Shown here: piece by piece, positions 25,881 through 34,800 of the stretch
How the letters are laid out: every line of letters begins with the position of its first letter
How positions within the stretch are numbered: the first letter of the stretch is position 1
Source: Gordonia sp. OPL2
Lineage (GTDB): Bacteria; Actinomycetota; Actinomycetes; Mycobacteriales; Mycobacteriaceae
Reading direction: 5' to 3'
Assembly: GCF_003797825.1 (NCBI RefSeq)
Contig: NZ_RKME01000025.1
Location: forward strand, 1 to 64,000
DNA length: 64,000 nucleotides
Notes under the pieces: model-generated
The model's input: only the letters and a program-made list of their open reading frames with translations
Told to the model about the DNA's origin: nothing
Databases searched by the model: none
Program-made: the position numbers and the translations under genes

Positions 25881-26495
25881 GTGGCGGTGACCCCAGGTGC
25901 TGCGCCTGCAGCCAAGCGGACACGGATGAGCCCGGAAGCACGCAGGGACCAGCTGATCGAACTGGGTCTGACGATGGTGCGCGACCGTCCGCTGGAGCAG
26001 GTGTCGATCGACGCGATCGCCGAGGCCGCCGGGGTCTCGAGGGCGCTGCTGTTCCACTACTTCGAATCCAAGCAGGATTTCCACGTCGCCATCGCGCGTG
26101 CGCAGGCCGACGAGATGCTCGAGTGCACGGCACCCGACCCGTCGCTGGGGGACCCGATCACGATGCTGTCGGCCTCGATGTCGGCTTTCATCGACTACGT
26201 CAGCGACAATCGCAAGGCCTACATGGCGTTCATGCGCGGGTCGTCGAGCGCCGATCCGGCGATGCGCGAGGTGTTCGACCAGACCCGCGCGGTGATGGCC
26301 GCCCGCGTCCTCGATCACGCGCCGGCACTCGGCATCGACGTCACGCCCGTCGTCGAGATGACCGTGCACGGGTGGATCTCGTTCGTCGAGGAGACCACGA
26401 TCAGCTGGCTCACCGAACCCGTCATCACCCGCGAGCAGCTGCTCTCGCTGATCTCCGCGGCGCTGCCCGCGCTGGCGTCGGCCGTCGAGGCCTGA
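25881..26495 (+). CDS. TetR-family transcriptional regulator
   Basis: 204 residues. The N-terminal DNA-binding domain has the TetR helix-turn-helix (VSIDAIAEAAGVSRALLFHYF, about residues 41-61). The C-terminal ligand domain is Met- and hydrophobic-rich. The GTG start at 25881 has AGAGGA about 9 nt upstream. Its divergent position to the monooxygenase-SDR pair points to local control of that pair, probably relieved by the substrate or a product (inference). Confidence 0.85.
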   Translation: MAVTPGAAPAAKRTRMSPEARRDQLIELGLTMVRDRPLEQVSIDAIAEAAGVSRALLFHYFESKQDFHVAIARAQADEMLECTAPDPSLGDPITMLSASMSAFIDYVSDNRKAYMAFMRGSSSADPAMREVFDQTRAVMAARVLDHAPALGIDVTPVVEMTVHGWISFVEETTISWLTEPVITREQLLSLISAALPALASAVEA

Positions 26496-26520
26496 CCTCG
26501 CGCCGATCGGTCAGACGCCG

Positions 26521-26730
26521 ACAGCCACCGAAGCAGCGCTGACGGCAACCGAAGCAGCGCTGACGGCAACCGAAACAGCGCCGACGGCCACCGAAACAGC
26601 GCCGACGGCCACCGAAACAGCGCCGACGGCCACCGAAACAGCGCCGACGGCCACCGAAACAGCGCCGACGGCAACCGAAACAGCGCCGACGGCAACCGAA
26701 ACAGCGCTGGCGGCAACCGAAACAGCGCTG
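26521..26730. repeat. Tandem array, ten copies of a 21-bp unit (left array)
   Basis: Ten contiguous 21-bp units fit the pattern ACGGCMACCGAARCAGCGCYG, the central ones identical. A partial copy follows. Read on the minus strand each unit becomes GGTTGCCGTCGGCG followed by CTGTTTC. This 14-nt core is identical to that of the array at 27706-27789 in the opposite orientation. On the minus strand it would encode heptapeptides RLPSALF. I see no ribosome site or real protein context and treat it as non-coding. Copies are contiguous with no spacers, so it is not CRISPR. Confidence 0.9.
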
Positions 26731-26777
26731 GCGGGAACCCTGTCCTCACACTGGACAGTGGAGTGTCACCAGCCCGA

Positions 26778-27704
26778 ATGAAACCGATCGTGCAGGCGGC
26801 GCGTCCAAGATGCATGAAGCGACATACGGAACGCCCCGACCCACGCCTCGTTCGACGTCAAGAAGCGCTGCGCCGCGGCGACCTGACCGCGGAACAATTC
26901 GAGGCGGCCTTTACGCGACTCCACGGCGACCTCTACATCGGTCGGGACGGTCATCTCGCTCCTTCCCAGCGAATCGTGGTCACAGTGCACTCGACGCCGT
27001 ACGAGGTTGTCGTCGGCGGTGTCGCCGCCAAGGTCATGCACGGCGGCAAGTGGCACGACGGCGATTTCGCGGTGGAGCTGTTTCGGCCGCCGGGCTCAGG
27101 CAACAGGCCGGGGCGAGGCCGCGAGGTGCATCGAGCAGATCTGACCCCCAGCGACGTCGTGCATATCGACGGAATCGCCGTGACCTCGGTCATGAGGACG
27201 GCGTTCGATCTCGGCAGGATGGCACCGGACTGGCGTGCCCTCGGGCACCTGGACGATCTGCACGCGGCGACCCAATTCGCTCTCGACGACCTCCTCGCCT
27301 ATGCATCGCGCTTCGACGGATATCGCGGGATTCGGCGATTGCGAGCCCTGATCCCACTCATCGACGGGCGCGCCGAGTCGCCACCGGAGGGCTGGGTTCG
27401 CCTGCTGATGCATCGTGGAGATCTACCGACACCCGACCTCCAGGTCGAGGTGTTCGATGGGGATGACATAGCTTTCGCCCGAATCGATCTTGCATACGAA
27501 CATCTCAAGATCGCCATCGAGTACGACGGTGAGGACTTCCACTCGAGTCCGGAGCAGCGGGCGCACGACGAGCAGCGTGATGCCAGACTTCGCGCTCTGG
27601 GGTGGATCATCATCCGCATCACCGCGGACCGGCTGAGGACCGATCCGTGGGGGATCGTCATGGAGATCGAACGGGCTTTGAGGAAGCGCGGCGGCTACTT
27701 CTGA
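26778..27704 (+). CDS. DUF559 / restriction-endonuclease-like protein (AbiEi-type N-terminal region)
   Basis: 308 residues from ATG 26778 (GTG 26763 and ATG 26814 are alternatives). The N-terminus (RRQEALRRGDLTAEQFEAAF) is followed by a beta-rich region as in AbiEi-like antitoxin or transcription-regulator proteins. The C-terminal 100 residues have the Vsr/DUF559 endonuclease-like core: ARIDLAYEHLKIAIEYDG, then HDEQRDARLRALGWIIIRIT, with D and E-x-D residues where a PD-(D/E)xK centre is expected. Such proteins are common and patchily distributed in Mycobacteriales, and their role is unsettled. The gene is bracketed tightly by two related repeat arrays in opposite orientation, suggesting it moves or duplicates as a cassette (inference). 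Confidence 0.7.
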   Translation: MKPIVQAARPRCMKRHTERPDPRLVRRQEALRRGDLTAEQFEAAFTRLHGDLYIGRDGHLAPSQRIVVTVHSTPYEVVVGGVAAKVMHGGKWHDGDFAVELFRPPGSGNRPGRGREVHRADLTPSDVVHIDGIAVTSVMRTAFDLGRMAPDWRALGHLDDLHAATQFALDDLLAYASRFDGYRGIRRLRALIPLIDGRAESPPEGWVRLLMHRGDLPTPDLQVEVFDGDDIAFARIDLAYEHLKIAIEYDGEDFHSSPEQRAHDEQRDARLRALGWIIIRITADRLRTDPWGIVMEIERALRKRGGYF

Positions 27705-27705
27705 T

Positions 27706-27789
27706 CGGTGCCATCGAGGAGCAGCAGGTTGCCGTCGGCGAAGAACCGGTTGCCGTCGGCGCGAATCACGGTGCCGTCGGCGAAGAGCA
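27706..27789. repeat. Tandem array, four copies of a related 21-bp unit (right array)
   Basis: Four 21-bp units: one degenerate at 27706-27726, then 27727-27747, 27748-27768 and 27769-27789. The clear units share GGTTGCCGTCGGCG followed by seven variable bases (AAGAACC, CGAATCA, then AAGAGCA after a CGGTGCC opening). The core is the same as in the left array but on the opposite strand. It starts one base after the stop codon of the DUF559 gene. Confidence 0.85.
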
Positions 27790-27800
27790 GGAAGACACCG

Positions 27801-27831
27801 GCGGCGGGTGTCCGCTCGGGACACCCGCCGC
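27801..27831. terminator. Perfect 13-bp GC stem-loop downstream of kgd
   Basis: Positions 27801-27813 and 27819-27831 are exact reverse complements around the loop GCTCG. It lies between the right repeat array and the 3' end of kgd (minus), so it can end transcription from both sides. There is no T tract, as usual for actinobacterial hairpin terminators. Confidence 0.8.
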
Positions 27832-27847
27832 CGATCGTGACTTCAGA

Positions 27848-30800
27848 TCAGGAGAAGGCCTCGTCGAGGATCTCCTGCTGCTCGACCGCGTGGACCTTGC
27901 TCGACCCCGACGACGGCGCGGACATCGCGCGGCGCGAGATACGGCGAAGACCGCTGAGCACGTCCGGGAGCACCTCGGGCAGCCAGAGACCGAGGAACGG
28001 CCACGGACCCTGGTTGGCCGGCTCCTCCTGCACCCAGCGGAAGTCCTCGGCGTTCGGGTACTGCTCGAGGGTGTCGCGCAGGCGGCGGTGCGGCACCGGG
28101 TAGAGCTGCTCGATGCGGACGACCGCGATGTCCTCGCGCTTCTCCTTGTCGCGGCGGGCGGCGAGCTCGTAGTAGAGCTTGCCGCTGACCAGGAGCACCC
28201 GCTTGACCTTGCTGCGGTCGGCGCCGTTGACGAACCGCGGGTCGTCGAGCACCGAGCGGAACTTGTCGTCGGTGAACTCCTCGATCGGGCTCACCGCGTT
28301 CTTGTTGCGCAGCATCGACTTCGGGGTGAAGACGATCAGCGGGCGGCTGATGCCGTCGAGGACGTGGCGGCGCAGCAGGTGGAAGTAGCTCGCCGGTGTC
28401 GACGGCAACGCGACGGTCATCGAACCCTCGGCACACAGTTGCAGGAACCGTTCGATGCGTCCCGAGGTGTGGTCGGGACCCTGACCCTCGTGGCCGTGCG
28501 GCAGCAGCAGCACAACGTCGGACAGCTGGCCCCACTTCGCCTCACCGGAGGAGATGAACTCGTCGATGATCGACTGTGCGCCGTTGACGAAGTCGCCGAA
28601 CTGCGCCTCCCACAACACGAGTGCGTCCGGGTTGCCGACGGAGTAGCCGTACTCGAAGCCGACGACCGCGAACTCCGACAGCGGCGAGTCGTAGACCTTG
28701 AACTGACCGCCGTTGTCGACACCGTCCACCGACTTCAGGTGATTGAGCGGTGTGTACTCCGAGCCGTCCACCCGGTCGATGAGCACCGAATGCCGCTGCG
28801 TGAAGGTGCCTCGGCGCGCATCCTGACCGGACAGGCGCACCGTACGTCCCTCGAGGACCAGCGACCCGAAGGCCAGCAACTCGGCGAATGCCCAGTCGAC
28901 ATTGCCGTGGCGCGACATCTCGTGGCGGCGTTCCAGCACCGGCTTCACGCGCGGATGCGGTCCGAAGCCGTCCGGGGTGTTCAGGAAGGCGTCGCCGATC
29001 GACTCGAGGACCTCTTTGTCGACCGCGGTGACGAGTTTGGTCGGCAGCGTCTGGTCGGACTCGACGGACGGACTCGGTTCGGCGGTGTACTTCTCGAGTT
29101 CCTTGACCTCGTTGAACACCCGCTCGAGCTGACCCTGGTAGTCGCGCAGGGCGTCCTCGGCCTCCTTGGTCGAGATGTCACCGCGACCGATCAGGGCCTC
29201 GGTGTAGCTCTTGCGGACGCCGCGCTTGGTGTCGATCACGTCGTACATGGCCGGCTGGGTCATCGACGGGTCATCGCCCTCGTTGTGGCCGCGACGACGG
29301 AAGCAGACGAGGTCGATGACGACGTCCTTGCCGAATGCCTGGCGGTAGTCGACGGCCATCTTGGCCACCCACACGCACGCCTCCGGATCGTCCCCGTTCA
29401 CGTGGAAGATCGGCGCGCCGATCATCTTCGCGACGTCGGTGCAGTATTCGGTGGACCGGGAATGCTCAGGGGCGGTGGTGAATCCGACCTGGTTGTTGAC
29501 GACGATGTGGATGGTGCCGCCGGTGCGGTAGCCCGGGAGCATCGCCATGTTCAGCGTCTCGGCGACCACGCCCTGGCCGGCGAACGCCGCGTCACCGTGC
29601 AGCATGAGCGGGAGCACGGAGAACTGGTCGTCGTCGTCGAGCAGATCCTGCTTGGCGCGGACGAGACCCTCGAGAACGGGATCGACGGCCTCGAGATGGC
29701 TCGGGTTGGCGGTGAGCGAGACGTTGATCTCGTTGTCGCCGAACATCTGGTAGTACTTGCCCTCGGCGCCGAGGTGGTACTTGACGTCGCCGGAACCGTG
29801 CGCCTGCGACGGGTTCAGATTGCCCTCGAACTCGGTGAAGATCTTGGAGTACGGCTTGCCGACGATGTTGGCGAGCACGTTGAGGCGGCCACGGTGGGGC
29901 ATCCCGATGACGACCTCGTTGAGGGTGTGCTCGGCGCCCTGGTCGATCACGGCGTCCATCATCGGGATGACCGACTCGGCGCCCTCGAGCGAGAACCGCT
30001 TCTGGCCGACGTACTTGGTCTGCAGGAACGTCTCGAAGGCCTCGGCGGCGTTCAGCTTCGACAGGATGTATTTCTGTTCGGCGACAGGCGGTTTGACGTG
30101 CTTGATCTCGACCCGCTCCTGGACCCAGCGCTGCTGCTCGGGCTCGAGGATGTGGGTGTACTCGACGCCGACGTGCCGGCAGTACGCATCCCGCAGGATC
30201 GACAGCACGTCGCGCAGCTTCATCTTCTCCTGGCCGTGGAAGCCGCCGACGTTGAACGTCCGGTCGAGGTCCCAGAGGGTCAGTCCGTAGGTGAGGACGT
30301 CGAGATCCGGATGGCTGGCCCGGGCGTCGCTGTCCATCATCAACGGGTCGATGTCGGCCATCAGGTGTCCGCGATTACGGTATGCCGCAATGAGTTCGAG
30401 CACGCGAGTGCTCTTCTCGACGGAACCCGCGGGGATGTCGCGGCGCCACCGGATGGGCTCGTAGGGGATGTGGAACGCGGTGAAGATCTCGTCGTAGAAC
30501 GCGTCGTCGAGAAGCAGTTCGTGGATCGTCCGCAGGAAGTCGCCGGACTCCGCGCCCTGGATGATGCGGTGATCGTAGGTCGAGGTCAGCGTCATCAGCT
30601 TGCCGACGCCGAAGTTCGCGATCTGCTCGTCGCTCGCCCCCTGGAACTCGGCCGGGTACTCCATCGCACCGGCGCCGACGATGGCGCCCTGGCCCTTCAT
30701 CAGCCGCGGCACCGAGTGCACGGTGCCGATCGTGCCCGGGTTGGTCAGCGAGATGGTGACACCGGCGAAGTCGTCGCCGGTCAGCTTGCCGTCGCGCGCA

Positions 30801-31684
30801 CGACGCACGATGTCCTGGTAGGCCGTGTAGAACTCGGCGAAGCCCATGGTCTCGCACTTCTTGATGGCCGCGACCACCAGTGTGCGGTTGCCGTCCTTGC
30901 CGACCAGGTCGATGGCCAGACCGAGGTTGGTGTGCGCCGGTGTGACGACATTCGGCTTGCCCTCGACCTCGGCGAAGTGGCGGTTCATGTTGGGGAACGC
31001 CTTGATGGCCTGGACGATCGCGTACCCGAGGATGTGGGTGAAGCTGATCTTCCCGCCGCGGGTGCGGGCGAGGTGGTTGTTGATGACGATGCGGTTGTCG
31101 ATCATCAGCTTGGCCGGGATCGCGCGCACGCTTGTCGCGGTCGGCACCTCCAGCGAGGCCGACATGTTCTTCGCGATGGCCGCCGACGGCCCGCGCAGCA
31201 CCTTCGATTCGTCTTCCGACGGTGTCGGTGCGGAGGCGGGCACCGGCGACTTGGCCTTGCCGTTCTGCGAACGCGACGACCCGTCGCGGCTCGCGGTGCT
31301 GGAACCGGAGGCGGCCTTCGTCGCGGTCGATTCCTTGGCCGGACCGGACTTGCGGGTGGGGGCGGCGGCCGCGGGCTGCTGGTCGAGGGTCACCTGCTTG
31401 GACTGCTTGGCCGGTGCCGGCTTGGCGGCTGTCTCCTGAGCAGTGGGGGTGGGAGCGGGCTTGTCCGGGGTGGCCTTCTCGGGTGCGGCCGGAGCTGCGG
31501 AGGCGGAGCCGCCGTTGGCGGAGGCCGCGGAGGCCTCGGCAGACGAGCCGTTCGACGTCGGGTCATAGGTGGCGAGGAAGTCGTGCCAACTCGGGTCGAC
31601 CGACTTGGGGTCCTTCTTGTATTGCTGGTACATCTCCTCGACCAGCCACGTATTTTGTCCGAAATCCGATATCGAACTGCTCAC
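27848..31684 (-). CDS. kgd: Multifunctional 2-oxoglutarate decarboxylase/dehydrogenase E1 (Kgd/SucA)
   Basis: Thiamine-diphosphate enzyme at the 2-oxoglutarate branch of the TCA cycle. The N-terminal 45 residues (FGQNTWLVEEMYQQYKKDP) form the E1 dimer arm that GarA regulates in mycobacteria. An Ala/Pro/Lys-rich linker (about 46-160) and an E2-like acyltransferase domain with the catalytic-type YDHRIIQG near residue 370 follow, then a full E1 domain (GMPHRGRLNVLAN, HGDAAFAGQG near 697). It has 1278 residues against 1231 in M. tuberculosis. GTG 31684 is chosen because it aligns with the known N-terminus and has GAGGCGAG about 9 nt upstream. The in-frame TTG at 31702 is within that region. Confidence 0.95.
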   Translation of the reverse strand: MSSSISDFGQNTWLVEEMYQQYKKDPKSVDPSWHDFLATYDPTSNGSSAEASAASANGGSASAAPAAPEKATPDKPAPTPTAQETAAKPAPAKQSKQVTLDQQPAAAAPTRKSGPAKESTATKAASGSSTASRDGSSRSQNGKAKSPVPASAPTPSEDESKVLRGPSAAIAKNMSASLEVPTATSVRAIPAKLMIDNRIVINNHLARTRGGKISFTHILGYAIVQAIKAFPNMNRHFAEVEGKPNVVTPAHTNLGLAIDLVGKDGNRTLVVAAIKKCETMGFAEFYTAYQDIVRRARDGKLTGDDFAGVTISLTNPGTIGTVHSVPRLMKGQGAIVGAGAMEYPAEFQGASDEQIANFGVGKLMTLTSTYDHRIIQGAESGDFLRTIHELLLDDAFYDEIFTAFHIPYEPIRWRRDIPAGSVEKSTRVLELIAAYRNRGHLMADIDPLMMDSDARASHPDLDVLTYGLTLWDLDRTFNVGGFHGQEKMKLRDVLSILRDAYCRHVGVEYTHILEPEQQRWVQERVEIKHVKPPVAEQKYILSKLNAAEAFETFLQTKYVGQKRFSLEGAESVIPMMDAVIDQGAEHTLNEVVIGMPHRGRLNVLANIVGKPYSKIFTEFEGNLNPSQAHGSGDVKYHLGAEGKYYQMFGDNEINVSLTANPSHLEAVDPVLEGLVRAKQDLLDDDDQFSVLPLMLHGDAAFAGQGVVAETLNMAMLPGYRTGGTIHIVVNNQVGFTTAPEHSRSTEYCTDVAKMIGAPIFHVNGDDPEACVWVAKMAVDYRQAFGKDVVIDLVCFRRRGHNEGDDPSMTQPAMYDVIDTKRGVRKSYTEALIGRGDISTKEAEDALRDYQGQLERVFNEVKELEKYTAEPSPSVESDQTLPTKLVTAVDKEVLESIGDAFLNTPDGFGPHPRVKPVLERRHEMSRHGNVDWAFAELLAFGSLVLEGRTVRLSGQDARRGTFTQRHSVLIDRVDGSEYTPLNHLKSVDGVDNGGQFKVYDSPLSEFAVVGFEYGYSVGNPDALVLWEAQFGDFVNGAQSIIDEFISSGEAKWGQLSDVVLLLPHGHEGQGPDHTSGRIERFLQLCAEGSMTVALPSTPASYFHLLRRHVLDGISRPLIVFTPKSMLRNKNAVSPIEEFTDDKFRSVLDDPRFVNGADRSKVKRVLLVSGKLYYELAARRDKEKREDIAVVRIEQLYPVPHRRLRDTLEQYPNAEDFRWVQEEPANQGPWPFLGLWLPEVLPDVLSGLRRISRRAMSAPSSGSSKVHAVEQQEILDEAFS

Positions 31685-31822
31685 AGCGCTATCTCGCCTC
31701 AATTCCCTCTGGTGTCGGGTCGCTTGTCACCAGGAAAGTCCCTTGTGAAGACTATCGGTGAACCACCTGCCGATGCTACGCGCGCGCGGAACCCGACGTG
31801 CGGCTGACCTCACCATCCGGGC

Positions 31823-34800
31823 TCATCTGAGGCGCATGTCACCAGCGGTGGCGATACCGTCTGCGTCGGGCGCGACACCCGCATCCCAGAACGCGCGGTA
31901 CCTCTTACCCAACGTGAGCAACTCCGCGTGTGTTCCCATCTCCACGATGCGCCCGTCGTCGACCACCGCGATGACGTCCGCGCGGGCCGCGGTGGCCAGG
32001 CGGTGCGCCACGATGACCGATGTCCGACGATGGGTCAGCGCCTCGCCGGCGGCGAGGACCAGTGCTTCGGTGGCCTGGTCGAGCGTGGCGGTCGCCTCAT
32101 CGAGGAGCAACAGGTCGGGCTCGACGAGTTCGGCGCGTGCCAGCGCGATCAGCTGACGCTGACCCGACGACAGGCCCTGGCCACGTTCGCCGATCGGATG
32201 ATTCATCGCTCCCGGGAGTGAGGCGATCATGCCCGCGGCCCCGACGGCGTGTGCGGCCGCGGCGATCGCGGCCCGGTCGGCGCCGGGGCGTCCGTACGCG
32301 ATGTTGTCGGCCACGGTTCCGGTGAACAGATGCGGTTCCTGCGGCACGACACCGAGGCGACCGCGGTAGTCGGCCAGCGTGAAGTCGCGGATGTCGGTCC
32401 CGTCCATCCGCACCGCGCCGGTGGTCGGGTCGTAGTAGCGGGCGAGGAGTTTGACGATGGTCGACTTGCCCGCGCCGGTCTTGCCCACGAGGGCCAGGGA
32501 GGTGCCGGGTTCGATGGTGAGGTCGATGCCGGAGAGTGCGTCACGGTCGGCGCCGCTGTAGCGGAAACCCACATCGTCGAGCGCGGCATGCCCGTCGAAC
32601 CCGTGGGCGGGGACGTCGACGGTGTCGTCACGGCGGACGAGTGAGCTCGGGGTCCGGAGCAGATCGGAGATGCGTCGCAGGCCGACGACCGCCTGCTGGT
32701 ATCCGTCGAACACCTGGGAGAGCTGTTGGACCGGTCCGAACAGCATCGACAGGTACAGCACGAACGCCACCAACGTGCCCGCCGACAGTTGGCCGGTGGT
32801 GATCTGATGGGCGCCGACGGCGATCGCGACCGCCGTCGCGAGATCCGACATCAGGGTGATGAACGGGAAGTAGGTGGCGATCGCCCGTTGCGACACCATC
32901 CGGGCGTGAACCCAGTCGAGCGCACGACGGGTGAATCTGGCCGTGGCCGCCGGTGTGTGGCGGTAGGTCTGGGTCGTCTTGATCCCCGCGATGTTCTCCT
33001 GGAAATCGGCGTTGACGATGCTGACGAGTTCACGGGAGCGGGTGTACGCGACCGACGAGATGCGCCGGAAGATCACCGTGGCGATGATCAGGACGGGAAA
33101 GACCGGGAGCATGATCGCGCCGAGCAGGGGATCGGTGAGGACCAGGGCGACGCTGACCCCCACCAGGGTGAAGGCTGCGACGATGGCCGTCGACAACCCG
33201 GTCTGCAGGAAGGTCGACAATGCGTCGACATCCGTGGTCATCCGCGTCATGATCCGGCCCGAGAGTTCGCGTTCGTAGTAGTCGAGGCCGAGACGCTGAA
33301 GGTGTGCGTAACTGCGGACACGCAAACCGAACAGGACACGTTCGCCGGCCCGGGTGGAGTAGAGGATCTCGGTGCCCGAGCCGATCCAGCCGATACCCAC
33401 GAGCACCACGCCGATCGCGGTGGCCCACCACAGGGTCGACTCGTCGGTCCGTGATGCGGCGTCGATGACGGTTCGGGCCAGCGTCGGGAACGCGAGCCCG
33501 ACCACGGTGTCGATCGCGATCGCGACGATGGCCGCCACGAGCAGCCACCGCACCGGGGTGAGCAGTCCACGCAGGGAGAACGATCGACTCTCGGTGCGCG
33601 CGGCGTCGACGTCGACGTGCGGCTCCTCGTCGGCGGGCGGCAGTGCGTCGACAGCGGCCAGCAGCTCGGGGGTGGCGGGCATCGAACCGAGCGCACCGCC
33701 GATCCCGCTGCCGCCCTTGGCGCCACCGCCCCCGGGCCCCGTGGTGGGGGTGGCGGGCCGACGGATCGTGGTGTCGGTGGTGGAGATCTCCTGGCTCGCC
33801 TCGGGCCACAGTCGATCGAGGTCGACGCTCGGGGGCAACTCCTGTGTCGTCCCTCGACCGGCCACCTCCGGATCGCCCGAAGCCATCAGCGACCGGAACA
33901 GGGCACACCGCTCGTCGAGTTCGGCGACGGTGCCGATGTCGACGATGCGGCCCTCGTCCAGCACGGCGACCCGATCGGCGAGGGTGAGCGTCGACCGACG
34001 GTGGGCGAGTAGCAGCATCGTCCGGTGATCGGCGCGCAGTGAGCGGAGGATCTGCGCCTCGGTGGTGGCGTCCACCGCCGATGTCGCGTCGTCGAGCACG
34101 AGTACACGCGACTCCGTATACAGTGCGCGGGCCAGGGCCACACGCTGACGCTGACCGCCCGACAGGGTGAGTCCGCGCTCGCCGACGACGGTGTCGAATC
34201 CGTCCGGGAGCGCATCGATGAACTCCCACGCGTCCGCCCGCTGCGCCGCGGAGATCAGCCGAGCCGACGGCTCGCCGCCCTCGTCGGCGGCCGTCGTCGG
34301 ACCGAGCACGATGTTCGCGGCGATCGTGTCGGAGTAGAGGAACGGCTCGTCGAAGACGACGGAGACCGCGGCGCGCAGGGCGTCCGGTGCGAGCTCCTCC
34401 ACCGGGTGCGCAGCGCCGTCGGCCGACACCAGCTCCACGACCCCGCTGCCAGGCCGGTAGTAGCGGCCGGCGAGGTCGGCCAGTGTGGACTTGCCCGACC
34501 CCGGGCGCCCGACCACGGCGACGCACTCGCCCGGCCCGACCGTGAGATCGACGTCGGCGAGCACCGGGCGGTCGCCGAAGGCGAACCCGACACCGCTCAG
34601 CCGTATCCCGAGCGGACCGTCGGGCAACGTCGCGGTGTTGGCCTCCGCCGCGTCATGGGGATGGTCGATCACGTCGTATACCCGGTCCACCGCCGCTCGC
34701 GCGAGCTGGGCGCTGACGACGAGGTTCGTGAGCAGCCGCGCCAGCGCGGTCATCGACGCGATGTAGGTGGCGAACGCCAGGAAGGTCCCGGCGGTGATGT

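Noticed and set aside
26315..26815. Minus-strand frame encoding LPSALFR heptads over the left repeat array
   Set aside because: It has no ribosome site, covers the tetR 3' end antisense, and its content is only the repeat. The repeat itself is reported instead.
26521..27789. CRISPR array
   Set aside because: Units are contiguous 21-mers with no spacers, and there are no cas genes.
31685..31702. TTG start for kgd adding six residues
   Set aside because: It overlaps the Shine-Dalgarno GAGGCGAG of the GTG at 31684, which matches the family N-terminus.
27602..31807. 1401-residue plus-strand open frame opposite kgd
   Set aside because: It mirrors kgd codon by codon, with Val/Asp/Leu/Arg-rich low-information sequence and no motifs. 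kgd itself is certain.
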